A DNA stretch of 64,000 nt, taken from Streptomyces tuirus. Lineage in GTDB: Bacteria > Actinomycetota > Actinomycetes > Streptomycetales > Streptomycetaceae. The DNA lies in assembly GCA_018195615.1 (NCBI GenBank), contig JAGTPG010000002.1:2856501-2920500 (forward strand), in the 5' to 3' direction. The position numbers and the translations under genes are program-made. A model generated the notes under the pieces. It was not told the DNA's origin. It was given only the letters and a program-made list of their open reading frames with translations, and did no database searches. Below are positions 1 to 8,415 of this stretch, piece after piece. The first letter of the stretch is position 1. The number at the start of each line of letters is the position of its first letter.

Positions 1-834
1 ACCGGCGCCGACCACGACCAGGGTGCCGCCGCGCCGGGTGGAGTCGTACGCGGTCCGGGCCGTGGCCGACTTGCCGACGACCTCGAAGACGTAGTCGAAG
101 CCCTCACCGGCGGTGATCTGCTGTTTGGCGTCGGGCAGTTCCTCGGGCGAGACGGCCTTCGTGGCCCCGAACCGCAGGGCCGCCTCACGCCGGGAGACGA
201 CCGGGTCGACGGCGACGATCTCGGCGGCCCCGCGCAGCCGGGCGCCCTGGATCACGGAGATGCCCACGCCGCCGCACCCGATGACGGCCACCGACGAACC
301 GGCCTCCACATCGGCCGTGTTGAGGGCGGCGCCCAGCCCGGTCGTCACCCCGCAGCCGATGAGGGCGGCGATGTCGAAGGGCACGTCGTCGGGTATCGGC
401 ACCGCGCAGCCGGCGTCGACGACGACCTCCTCGGTGAAGGTGCCGGTGCCGGCCATGCCGAAGACGTCCCCGCCGGGGCGCCTGAAGTTGGGGGTGCCCG
501 CGTTCATGAACCCGGCCAGGCACAGCTGGGTCTGCCCGCGTTTGCAGGAGGGGCAGGCGCCGCAGGCGGGCAGCCAGCACACCACGACCCGGTCGCCGGC
601 CTTCACCTGGCTGACGCCCTCGCCGACCTCGAGGATCTCGCCCGCCCCCTCATGGCCGGGCACGAACGGCGCGGGCTGCGGCAGCACCCCGCTCATCGCC
701 GACAGGTCCGAGTGGCACAGGCCCGTGGCGCGGACCCGGATCCGCACCTTGCCGGGTCCGAACCCCACCGCCTCGACGTCGTCGAGGACCTCCAGCTTGT
801 CCTGGCCGATCTCGTGCAGTACGGCTGCGCGCAT
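1..834 (-). CDS. Zinc-dependent alcohol dehydrogenase (3' end off the left edge)
   Basis: Medium-chain zinc alcohol dehydrogenase, oxidising an alcohol to an aldehyde or ketone with NAD(P). About 278 residues are present and the C-terminus lies outside the window. Reading in from the ATG at 834 one sees GLCHSD and GHEGAG (catalytic zinc region), a four-cysteine structural zinc lobe (CGACPSCKRGQTQLC) and the Rossmann motif VIGCGGVGISV. It lies 32 bp downstream of the MaoC hydratase on the same strand, so the two probably share the promoter and KstR-type operator near 1835. The family includes mycobacterial AdhD-like enzymes. The true substrate cannot be read from sequence, but the regulon suggests lipid or sterol side-chain metabolism. 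Confidence 0.85.
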   Translation of the reverse strand, partial: MRAAVLHEIGQDKLEVLDDVEAVGFGPGKVRIRVRATGLCHSDLSAMSGVLPQPAPFVPGHEGAGEILEVGEGVSQVKAGDRVVVCWLPACGACPSCKRGQTQLCLAGFMNAGTPNFRRPGGDVFGMAGTGTFTEEVVVDAGCAVPIPDDVPFDIAALIGCGVTTGLGAALNTADVEAGSSVAVIGCGGVGISVIQGARLRGAAEIVAVDPVVSRREAALRFGATKAVSPEELPDAKQQITAGEGFDYVFEVVGKSATARTAYDSTRRGGTLVVVGAG

Positions 835-866
835 GGTGCGGGCTCCCCTCGTACGGCGTTCTGGAC

Positions 867-1754
867 TCAGGTGCGTTCGACGACGGTGTGCTCGACGATG
901 GTGTGTTCGACGATGGTGTCGGCGAGGACGGGCGCGTCGGCGCGCTCGACGGCGCTGACGGCGACCCGGGTGGACTGCGGCGTGTGCCACATGCGGATCC
1001 GGAGTGTCTCCCCGGGAAACACGACCCCGGCGAACCGCGTGGCGTACGACCGGACCCGGGTGACGTCCCCGCCGAGCAGCGTGTCGACGACCGCCTTGAG
1101 TGTCATGCCGTAGGTGCACAGCCCGTGCAGGATGGGCCGCTCGAATCCGGCGACCTTGGCGAACTCGGGGTCGGCGTGCAGCGGGTTCCAGTCGCCGGAG
1201 AGGCGGTAGAGCAGGGCCTGGTCCTCGCGGACCGGCCGTTCGACGGTCCGCGCGGGTGCGCCGGTGGGGGGTTCGAGCCGGGTGGACGGGCCGCGGTCGC
1301 CACCCCAGCCGCCTTCTCCACGGATGAAGATCTGGGCGTCGTTGGTCCACAACGGGCCGTCGGCGTCGGCCACGTCGGTGCGCAGGACGAGGACGGCCGC
1401 CTTGCCCTTGTCGTGGACGGCGGCGACCCGGTTCGTGGCTGTCGCGGTGCCCGTCACCGGGATGGGCCGGTGGAGCACGAGGCTCTGGCCGCCGTGCAGG
1501 ACGCGGGCGAGGTCGACGTCGACGCCGGGCATGGACAGCCCGCTGGTCACCCCGGGTTTTCCGCCGCCCGCGACGGTGGCGAAGCTCGGCAGGACGTGCA
1601 GCCGGGACTCCAGGGTGTAGCGCAGTTCGTCGGGGTCGGTGGCGGGGACGCCCGCGCCGATGCCGAGGTGGTAGAGCTGCACGTCCTTGTGGTCCCAGGA
1701 GAGCTCGCCGGTCCGGGGTTCGGCGGCGAGCGCCTTGGCTGCGTCGATGGGCAT
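867..1754 (-). CDS. MaoC-family (R)-enoyl-CoA hydratase, HtdY-like
   Basis: Double-hotdog enoyl-CoA hydratase 2, 295 residues, expected to hydrate trans-2-enoyl-CoA to (R)-3-hydroxyacyl-CoA. The hydratase 2 motif is clear in the C-terminal half: YRLSGDWNPLHADP with D188, N190 and H193, then PILHGLCTYG. The N-terminal half is the degenerate hotdog. The start chosen is the ATG at 1754; an upstream in-frame extension is unconserved-looking sequence across the promoter. From memory it resembles mycobacterial HtdY (Rv3389c). The C-terminus ends in a short repeated stretch (TIVEHTIVEHTVVERT). It is the first gene of a two-gene operon with the alcohol dehydrogenase, and a perfect KstR-type operator lies 80-95 bp upstream. 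Confidence 0.85.
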   Translation of the reverse strand: MPIDAAKALAAEPRTGELSWDHKDVQLYHLGIGAGVPATDPDELRYTLESRLHVLPSFATVAGGGKPGVTSGLSMPGVDVDLARVLHGGQSLVLHRPIPVTGTATATNRVAAVHDKGKAAVLVLRTDVADADGPLWTNDAQIFIRGEGGWGGDRGPSTRLEPPTGAPARTVERPVREDQALLYRLSGDWNPLHADPEFAKVAGFERPILHGLCTYGMTLKAVVDTLLGGDVTRVRSYATRFAGVVFPGETLRIRMWHTPQSTRVAVSAVERADAPVLADTIVEHTIVEHTVVERT

Positions 1755-1834
1755 GGGGCTCCTGATCGCCGTGGGAAAGACCTCGGTACGGCCGTCCGCA
1801 CCGTCGGCCGCACCGAGGCCGTCCGGGACAGAAC

Positions 1835-1848
1835 TGGAACGCGTTCCA
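1835..1848. promoter_or_regulatory. KstR-type operator, site 1 (MaoC/ADH promoter)
   Basis: TGGAACGCGTTCCA matches the KstR consensus TnnAACnnGTTnnA exactly. It is the core of an 18-bp perfect palindrome, ACTGGAACGCGTTCCAGT (1833-1850). It lies upstream of the MaoC gene on the minus strand. Binding by the KstR encoded at 22150 is inferred. Confidence 0.75.
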
Positions 1849-2036
1849 GTCCTGCGCCTCTGTATAGCCCAGGCCCCCGCACTTGTGAAGCCTCCTGACA
1901 CCGTGTCAGATGACTAGTGAAGTGCAGCGTCAGATGACTATGTGTTCCTGTGTTCCTGGGACGATGACATTTGTCCTGCCGAAGTCCGTACAAGCGCATC
2001 TGCCGGGCATCCCCGCCGATCCGTAACGTCGTCGCC

Positions 2037-3335
2037 ATGACCATGTCCTGGACCCAGAAGGTCAGGTGCCGGTTCGAGGCGACCCGGGCGGCCGTCCGGC
2101 AGGCCCGGGAGCACCAGCGCTACTACGCGGCGAACAAGAAGCGGCTCAAGGCGGAGTGGCGTGCCGCACGGAGGGCGGGCGAGCTCCCCGAGAACCCCGG
2201 CCCGTCGCCCAGCGGTTTCACGCTGCTGCCGTGGCTGCTGATGGGGATGGGCGCGCTGTCCAACCTCTTCCAGGACGGGACGCCGAATCCGTGGATCGGG
2301 GGCTGGGCCTGCTGGCCTTCAACTCGCTCTACATCTATGTGGCGTTCCGCTCGTTCGACAAGGCCAAGCGGAAGGCCCGCTCGACCCGGGTGGCGCACGC
2401 CCTGCTGACGGCCGTGACCTGTGCGCTCGCGGCCTGCTACGGGGGCAACTGGCTGTTGTTCTTCCCGCTGCTCGGGCTCGCGACGGGTGCGGTGCTGCGG
2501 CTGTCGCACCTGCGGCCGGCCGGTACAGCGGTGGCCGTGCTGGCGGGTGGGGTGTCCTGCTTCCACGACGGCTGGGGCGGCCTGGACATCGCGTACGCCA
2601 CGTGGATCTCGACGATGGTGACGGCGGCGATCATACGGCTCTCCGAGGCGGTGCGTGAGCTGCGCGCGGCCCGTGAGGAACTGGCCCGCCGGGCGGTCGA
2701 GAAGGAGCGCCTGCGCTTCTCCCGGGACCTGCACGACCTGCTCGGGCACACGATGTCGGTGATCGTCGTGAAGTCGGAGGCGGCTCGCCGTCTGGCCGAC
2801 CGGGACCTGGACGCGGCGCTGGCGCAGATCACGGACATCGAGTCCGTGGGGCGTCAGGCGCTCACGGAGATCCGGGAGGCCGTGACCGGCTACCGGCAGG
2901 GCAGTCTCGCCACGGAACTCGACCGCGCGCACTCGGCACTGACGGCGGCGGGCATCACCCTCGCGGTGACCCGCTCCGGCCCACCCCTCGGGCCGCAGAC
3001 CGAGGCGCTGCTGGGGTGGGTGGTCCGGGAGGCGGTGACGAACGTCGTACGGCACAGCGGGGCGCACGGTTGTGAGATCACGGTGGCGGGGCCGGGGAGC
3101 GGGTACGGCTGACGGTGGCCGATGACGGGGCCGGGGTGTCCCCGAGGGGGCGGTCGGCGACGGCGACAACGGCCTCGGCGGCACGGGCCTGACCGGCCTG
3201 ACGGAGCGCCTCGCCGCAGCGGGCGGCTCCCTCACGGCGGGGCCGTCGGCCAGGGGCGGCTTCACGGTGACAGCGAACCTCCCACTCGACGTCGACGCGA
3301 CGGCGACACGCCCTCCGGTGGCAGAACCGGCATGA
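2037..3335 (+). CDS. Two-component sensor histidine kinase (NarL/DesK type), three frame breaks
   Basis: Membrane sensor kinase of the HisKA_3 family. The ATG at 2037 opens a basic N-terminus, then a predicted multi-helix membrane domain (about 2240-2640), a coiled linker, the phospho-acceptor segment FSRDLHDLLGHTMS around 2740, and an HATPase_c domain with N-box REAVTNVVRHS and G-box DDGAGV. The protein is spread over three frames. Restoring one G near 2302, one G near 3100 and one C near 3141 gives a single protein ending at the TGA 3333-3335. I judge the breaks sequencing errors because each lies in a G/C run and the flanking domains are conserved. Its likely partner is the response regulator at 5168. 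The two are separated by a repeat-rich gap and a pyruvyl transferase gene. Confidence 0.75.
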
Positions 3336-3944
3336 CCGTCCGTCGTCCGTCGTCCGACGTCAGACGGGAGAGGTGGATGACAGGAGGTGGGCGCGGGGAG
3401 GCCGGGCTGACGCCCGGCAGGTGGCTAGCGAGGGGCGACGGGCAACCGGCAGGCGCCGCAGCGAGCGGCAGAACCCGGGCAGCTGACCACTGACGGCAAG
3501 CGGCAAGGCGCGTGCACCGGGCGGAGGCAGCAGGTGGCGAGCGCGGCGGCCGGCTGACAACCGGCCACAAGCACAGCCTCCGGGCGACAGACAACCGGCA
3601 GGCGACGGTGCCCCGTGAGCCTCGCCCGGCAGACCAGCGAGCCGCACCCCGGCCCGGGACCGGCGACCGGCAACCGGCGACCGGCGACCGGCAACCGGCG
3701 ACCGGCGACCGGCACCCGACAACCACCCAACCACCCCCAACCCCAGACCGGCACCCGGCAACCGGCCGACCACCCCCAGCTCTGAGCCCACAACCACCCC
3801 CACCCCCAGACGCACAACCGACAACCAACTGCCCCCCGCCAACAGGGCCTGGGCCGCTGCCCGGCGGTCTCGGCGTGTACGTTGGCCGGTGGTCCGCGTC
3901 GCAGACGTCGGCGGCGTCGGGAACGGGCTAGGGAAAAGGAACAC
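3336..3944. other. 609-bp non-coding, low-complexity gap
   Basis: No convincing gene on either strand; the long open frames here are GC-driven and low in complexity. The stretch contains the 7-bp tandem repeat listed separately, followed by runs of CCACC/ACAACC. The promoter of the pyruvyl transferase/response-regulator pair must lie in its right part, but I cannot point to a clear -10/-35. Confidence 0.6.
3661..3716. repeat. Tandem 7-bp repeat CGGCRAC, about eight copies
   Basis: Eight head-to-tail units alternate between CGGCGAC and CGGCAAC, and the last is CGGCACC. The 7-bp period is not a multiple of three, which fits a non-coding simple repeat prone to slippage. Degenerate CCGGC-rich and CAACC-rich sequence flanks it. 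Confidence 0.85.
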
Positions 3945-5171
3945 ATGGCACGCGTCGCCGTCATCACCGCGCCGAACATCGGGTACCGCAACACCGGCAT
4001 GCTGACCGTCGACCTGGCTTTCGAGTCCCTGCGGCGGCGTATGGCCGGCGAGGTCGACGCCACCTGGTACACCCTCCACATGCCGGAGACCGTGCCCCTG
4101 CGCGACTGCGCCCGCGGCACCGACTTCCCGTTCCGGTTCCATCCCCTGGCCGAGCAGCTCGACGCGGTCCGCGAGCACGACGCGGTCGTCTTCTGGGGCG
4201 ACTTCCTCCACACCCGGCACTATCTGGAGCAGGACGCGACGAACCGCCTGCTGGACTTCGGCTTCGCCGAGGACCGGGACGCCGCCCGGAGCCTGCTGAA
4301 CCGCACCCTGCTGTTCGCGGACCAGCCGGACGAACTCCTCGCCCGGACCCTCAGCTACGGCGGGACGATCCTGCACAACGCGCAGTCCGACTACGAGGAC
4401 AAGGAGTACGGTCCGCTGTTCTCACGCCTGGTCAGGCGGAGTCACCGCGTCTGGGTGCGGGACCCGCTCTCCGCGGCGAAGATCGCGCACCTGCGCGAGG
4501 ACCGTACGACCGACTGGTTCGGTTCGGACGCGGCACTGCTGTCCCGCCCGGGCGACCTCGACCACCTCCCGACCACGCAGTGGTCCCGGTCGGTGCCGGA
4601 CGGCGGCGCGATCGGCGTGTTCCTGGGCGCCCGTACGCCGATCCCCGAGTGGCTGCCCGCCTTCTGCCAGGACCTGTCCGACCGCCTGGGCGCCCCGCTG
4701 GAATGGCTGCCGTGGTTCGACCGGGACGTCCCCGCTCCCGTCCGGCACATCGCGCCCCGGCCGGGCCGGCACACCATGGGCGACCTGCTGGGGGTCCTCC
4801 CCCGGTACCGTCTGGTCATCACGGACACCTACCACCTGTCGGTCAACGCCTGGGGCGCCGGCACCCCGGCGGTGTGCGTCGGCGCGCCCGAGCCGGTCCC
4901 CAAGACCCACGACGACTACCTGACGCTGAGCGATGTGAAGAAACACGTCTTCCACATGGCCTACGACGCGACGGACTTCTACCTGTCCACGTTCCCCGCC
5001 CTCCAGGAGGGCCACGAGCAGCGGATCAACCGGCTCGTACACCTCCTGGAGGGCGGCGGCGCGGACGCCGTGGCCCGGCGCATCCGTGCTCACGCCGACC
5101 ATTCGGCGGCGGCGTTCACCGAGACGCTGGCCTCGCTGCTCGGCACACCCCGCCCTACCCTGGGCCCGTGA
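3945..5171 (+). CDS. Polysaccharide pyruvyl transferase family protein
   Basis: 408-residue member of the polysaccharide pyruvyl transferase family (PF04230 type), which transfers pyruvate ketals onto sugars of surface polymers or acts in related glycan modification. The N-terminus has the family's glycosyltransferase-B-like start (VAVITAPNIGYRNTGMLTVD). The C-terminal half carries a conserved VITDTYHLSVNAWGAGTPAVCVG segment typical of the fold. The ATG at 3945 has an AAGGA box just upstream. The last 4 bp overlap the GTG of the response regulator, so the two are translationally coupled. Placement inside a two-component locus suggests the sensor monitors or controls envelope glycan status. 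The acceptor is unknown. Confidence 0.75.
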   Translation: MARVAVITAPNIGYRNTGMLTVDLAFESLRRRMAGEVDATWYTLHMPETVPLRDCARGTDFPFRFHPLAEQLDAVREHDAVVFWGDFLHTRHYLEQDATNRLLDFGFAEDRDAARSLLNRTLLFADQPDELLARTLSYGGTILHNAQSDYEDKEYGPLFSRLVRRSHRVWVRDPLSAAKIAHLREDRTTDWFGSDAALLSRPGDLDHLPTTQWSRSVPDGGAIGVFLGARTPIPEWLPAFCQDLSDRLGAPLEWLPWFDRDVPAPVRHIAPRPGRHTMGDLLGVLPRYRLVITDTYHLSVNAWGAGTPAVCVGAPEPVPKTHDDYLTLSDVKKHVFHMAYDATDFYLSTFPALQEGHEQRINRLVHLLEGGGADAVARRIRAHADHSAAAFTETLASLLGTPRPTLGP

Positions 5172-5785
5172 CCGACAGAACCGTCCGCGTGCTGCTGGCG
5201 GAGGACCAGGGCATGCTGCGCGGCGCGCTGGCGCTGCTGCTGGGGATGGAGGACGACATGGAGGTCGTCGCCCAGGTGGCAGCCGGCGACGAGATCCTGG
5301 ACGCGGCGCTCGCCCACCGCCCCGACGTCGCCCTCCTCGACATCGAACTCCCGGGCCGCAGCGGCCTGGACGCCGCCGCCGAGCTGCGTGACCGGGTGCC
5401 CGGCTGCCGTGTGCTGATCCTCACCACCTTCGGCCGCCCCGGCTATCTGCGCCGCGCGATGGAGGCGGGAGCCACCGGCTTCCTGGTGAAGGACGGGCCC
5501 GTCGAGGAACTCGCCGCCGCCATCCGCCGGGTCCTGGCCGGCGAGACCGTCGTCGACCCCGCCCTGGCCGCCGCCGCGCTCAGCGCCGGCCCGAGCCCCC
5601 TCACCGCCCGCGAGAGCGACGCGCTGCTGGCCTCGGCGGACGGTGCGACGGTGGCCGACATCGCCACGCGACTCCACCTGTCGGAGTCCACCGTCCGCAA
5701 CTACCTGTCGTCCGCCATCGGCAAGACGGGCACCCGCAACCGCATGGAGGCCCTACGGGAGGCCCGCCGCCAGGGCTGGCTGTGA
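5168..5785 (+). CDS. LuxR/NarL-family response regulator
   Basis: 205-residue response regulator. The receiver domain (residues 1-120) has acidic residues E12/D13, phospho-acceptor D58 in ALLDIELPG, the TT pair at 86-87 and K108 in GFLVKDGP. The C-terminal LuxR helix-turn-helix (about 140-200) contains TVADIATRLHLSESTVRNYLSSAIGKTGTRNR. The GTG start overlaps the stop of the pyruvyl transferase in GTGA. It is the probable partner of the histidine kinase at 2037 and looks most like DesR-type regulators. The 3' end overlaps the convergent methyltransferase gene by 33 bp. Confidence 0.9.
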   Translation: MTDRTVRVLLAEDQGMLRGALALLLGMEDDMEVVAQVAAGDEILDAALAHRPDVALLDIELPGRSGLDAAAELRDRVPGCRVLILTTFGRPGYLRRAMEAGATGFLVKDGPVEELAAAIRRVLAGETVVDPALAAAALSAGPSPLTARESDALLASADGATVADIATRLHLSESTVRNYLSSAIGKTGTRNRMEALREARRQGWL

Positions 5786-6529
5786 GTCCGGCTCCCGCCG
5801 GAACAGCGCCGTCCACAGGAAGGCCTCACCGAACCACGCCGAGTCCTCCGGCTCGCCCCGCATCCGCCGCAGCTCGACCTCGGTCAGTCCCGAGAAGATC
5901 TCCCGCAACGACTCGGGGGTGTACGCGAGTCCGCCCCGCAGTCCGGCCGCCTGGCGGTAGAAGTCGGCGTCGGACAGCTCCGAGCCCATCCCGCCGGCCC
6001 CGGCCGCGAAGCAGGTGAGGCCGAACAGACCGCCGGGTGCCAGGACCTGGTCGAGCAGTGTCAGGTAGCTGATCCTCCGGTGCGGGGGCAGATGGTGGAA
6101 GCAGCCGGAGTCGTAGACGAGGTCGTACGGGCCGGTGAGTTCCGCACCGGCGAGTTCGAAGGCGTCGCCGCAGCGGAACCGCACGTTCTGCACCCCGGCC
6201 GCGCGGGCCCGCTCCCCCGCCCAGTCGACGGCGGCCGGGGCCAGGTCGACCGCGTCCACCTCGAACCCCCGCTCCGCCAGATACAGCGCGTTGCGGCCCG
6301 GGCCGCAGCCGAGGTCGAGCGCACGCCCGCCGCTGATCAGCTCCCGGTCCAGAAAACTCACCAGGTTCTCGTCCGGCTTCCCCACGAAGAACGGCACCGG
6401 CCGGGAACGGTCGGTGTAGAAGCCGTCCCACCAGTCGGCGCCCCGCTGCGTCCACCGGTCGGCCTCGGGCGCGAACAGCCCGTCGAGCAGGGCGAGCACG
6501 TCGTCGACGGTGCGTATGTTCCGGTCCAT
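5753..6529 (-). CDS. Class I SAM-dependent methyltransferase
   Basis: 258-residue small-molecule methyltransferase with motif I at residues 71-79 (LDLGCGPGR) and the following acidic strand-2 end (FEVDAVDLAP). The CFHHLPPHRR and VLAPGGLFGLTCFA segments are typical of Methyltransf_11/25 proteins. The start is the ATG at 6529 with an AGGGGGA box upstream; longer in-frame extensions are not conserved-looking. It runs convergently into the response regulator with 33 bp of overlap. The substrate is unknown. Confidence 0.8.
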   Translation of the reverse strand: MDRNIRTVDDVLALLDGLFAPEADRWTQRGADWWDGFYTDRSRPVPFFVGKPDENLVSFLDRELISGGRALDLGCGPGRNALYLAERGFEVDAVDLAPAAVDWAGERARAAGVQNVRFRCGDAFELAGAELTGPYDLVYDSGCFHHLPPHRRISYLTLLDQVLAPGGLFGLTCFAAGAGGMGSELSDADFYRQAAGLRGGLAYTPESLREIFSGLTEVELRRMRGEPEDSAWFGEAFLWTALFRREPDSQPALAAGLP

Positions 6530-6763
6530 CCAGTCCCCCTTCCGCGTCCGGCAACGGTACGTTCGGACCGGTCGAAAGGACAGGTCAGGGCCGGTTTCCG
6601 GGTCTCGGTGAAACGTCTTGTGCGGTCCACCGGGACATCGGGACGCACCCCGCCGACGCATCACCGCACACCCGGACCGAAACACCGGCGGCGCGCCACC
6701 CAGGGGGCGGGGCGCACCTCTTGCGGAGGGCGCGAGGCGCGCTGATTTCCGTGGCGTGGCGGC

Positions 6764-8215
6764 CTACCGCTCCCGTGCCACCCGCGGCAGCCAGAACCAC
6801 ATCAGCAGCGCCCCCACCGCCAGCACCCCGGCCCCGGTCCGGAACGCCAGCGCGTACCCCTCGGTGAGTGCCGCAGGGGTGGTGCTGCCGGCCGTGCGGG
6901 CCGCCGCCAGGGTCGACAGGACGGCCAGGCCCAGCGAACCGCCCATCGTGCGGGAGGTGTTGACGAGGCCGGAGACCAGGCCCGCCTCGCCGGGGGACGC
7001 GCCGGACGTGGCCAGTGAGGCGAGCGGGGTCGCCGCCAGGCCCGCGCCGAGCATCATCAGGATGCCGGGGAACAGGATCGCCGTCGCGTACCGGCCGTCG
7101 GGCGTCATGGTGGACTGCCAGGCGAAGCCGGCCACGGCGACCAGCGTGCCCAGCACCGCCACGTTGCGCGGGCCGGCCGTCGGCATCAGCCGCGGCGCGA
7201 GCTTGGCGCCGAGGAGGACGGCCAGGGAGCTCGGGGCCAGGGCGAGTCCGGCCTTCAGGGGCGTGTAACCCAGGACGTTCTGTGCGTACAGGGTCATGAA
7301 GAACCACATGCAGAACATCGCGGAGCCGCACAGGAACATCGCCGCGTTCGCCGACGACACCGAGCGGAGCCGGAGCAGGCCGAGCGGCATCAGCGGACTC
7401 GCCGTCCGGGCCTCGACCGTGAGGAACAGGGCGAGCAGGGCGAGCCCGGCGAGCAGCGGCAGCAGCGTGGCCGGTGCCGTCCAGCCCGCCGCCTCGGTCT
7501 GGGAGATGCCGTAGGCCAGTGTGCCGAGCCCGGCCGTCACGAACAGGGCGCCGGGCAGATCGAGCCGCCGCCCGTCACCGGCCCGGCTCTCGACGAGGAA
7601 CCAGACGGCCGCGCACAGCACCACGACGCCCACGGGCACGTTGATCAGCAGCACCCACCGCCACGACAGCGTCTCCACCAGCAGCCCGCCGACCAGACCG
7701 CCCGCCGCGCCACCGCCGGCGCCGACCGCGGTCCAGGTACCGATGGCCCGCGCCCGGGCCGCGCCCTCCGGCACCGACGCGGTGAGGATCGTCAGCGTCG
7801 AGGGCGCCAGCACCGCCGCGCCCAGCCCCTGGACGGCCCGCGCGACCAGCAGCTGCCAGTCGTCCTGCGCCAGCCCGCCCGCCAGCGAGGCCAGGGTGAA
7901 CAGCCCGAGCCCGACGAGGAACATCCGCTTGCGGCCGTACAGGTCCCCGGCCCGCCCGCCGAGCAGCATGAACCCGGCGAAGGCGATGGCGTAGGCGTTC
8001 ACCACCCACTGCAGGCCCTGCTCGCTCAGCCCCAGTCCGGTCCGCATCGAGGGCAGCGCCACGTTGACCACGGACACGTCCAGCACGACGAGGAACTGCC
8101 CGGCACACGTGAGCGCCACGACGAGCCACATCGGCGGCGCTCCCCGCGAACGCAGGCGGGACAGCAGGGACGTGCGGGCTGTGGCGGTGTCGGCGGATTC
8201 GAGCATGCCTGTCAT
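6764..8215 (-). CDS. MFS drug:H+ antiporter, DHA2 (14-TMS) family
   Basis: 483-residue transporter with about 14 hydrophobic segments. Motif A is visible as GGRAGDLYGRKRM after the second helix, and the DHA2 signature as QWVVNAYAIAFAGFMLLGG. VLDVSVVNVALPS at the first helix is typical of EmrB/QacA-like exporters. The ATG at 8215 is preceded by GAGGG; an ATG three codons later is an alternative. It is divergent from a second MFS gene at 8416, sharing a 200-bp promoter region. Role: proton-driven export of a hydrophobic compound; substrate unknown. Confidence 0.85.
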   Translation of the reverse strand: MTGMLESADTATARTSLLSRLRSRGAPPMWLVVALTCAGQFLVVLDVSVVNVALPSMRTGLGLSEQGLQWVVNAYAIAFAGFMLLGGRAGDLYGRKRMFLVGLGLFTLASLAGGLAQDDWQLLVARAVQGLGAAVLAPSTLTILTASVPEGAARARAIGTWTAVGAGGGAAGGLVGGLLVETLSWRWVLLINVPVGVVVLCAAVWFLVESRAGDGRRLDLPGALFVTAGLGTLAYGISQTEAAGWTAPATLLPLLAGLALLALFLTVEARTASPLMPLGLLRLRSVSSANAAMFLCGSAMFCMWFFMTLYAQNVLGYTPLKAGLALAPSSLAVLLGAKLAPRLMPTAGPRNVAVLGTLVAVAGFAWQSTMTPDGRYATAILFPGILMMLGAGLAATPLASLATSGASPGEAGLVSGLVNTSRTMGGSLGLAVLSTLAAARTAGSTTPAALTEGYALAFRTGAGVLAVGALLMWFWLPRVARER

Positions 8216-8415
8216 GCTCTCAACCCTCTTACGCCCCTGCCATCGGGATTTCGCTGGCCCCGGCCTCGGTCCCGGGCCTAGGACTCCGGTCACCCCAAGG
8301 AAAGGTCAAGTTTTCGTTAGGGTGCCAAAGCAACGGAATAGTTGCCTGCACATACAAGGTTCACACGGCACGTAACCCCGTACCGTCCGACACCCCGGCC
8401 TGGAGGCCCCTCTCA

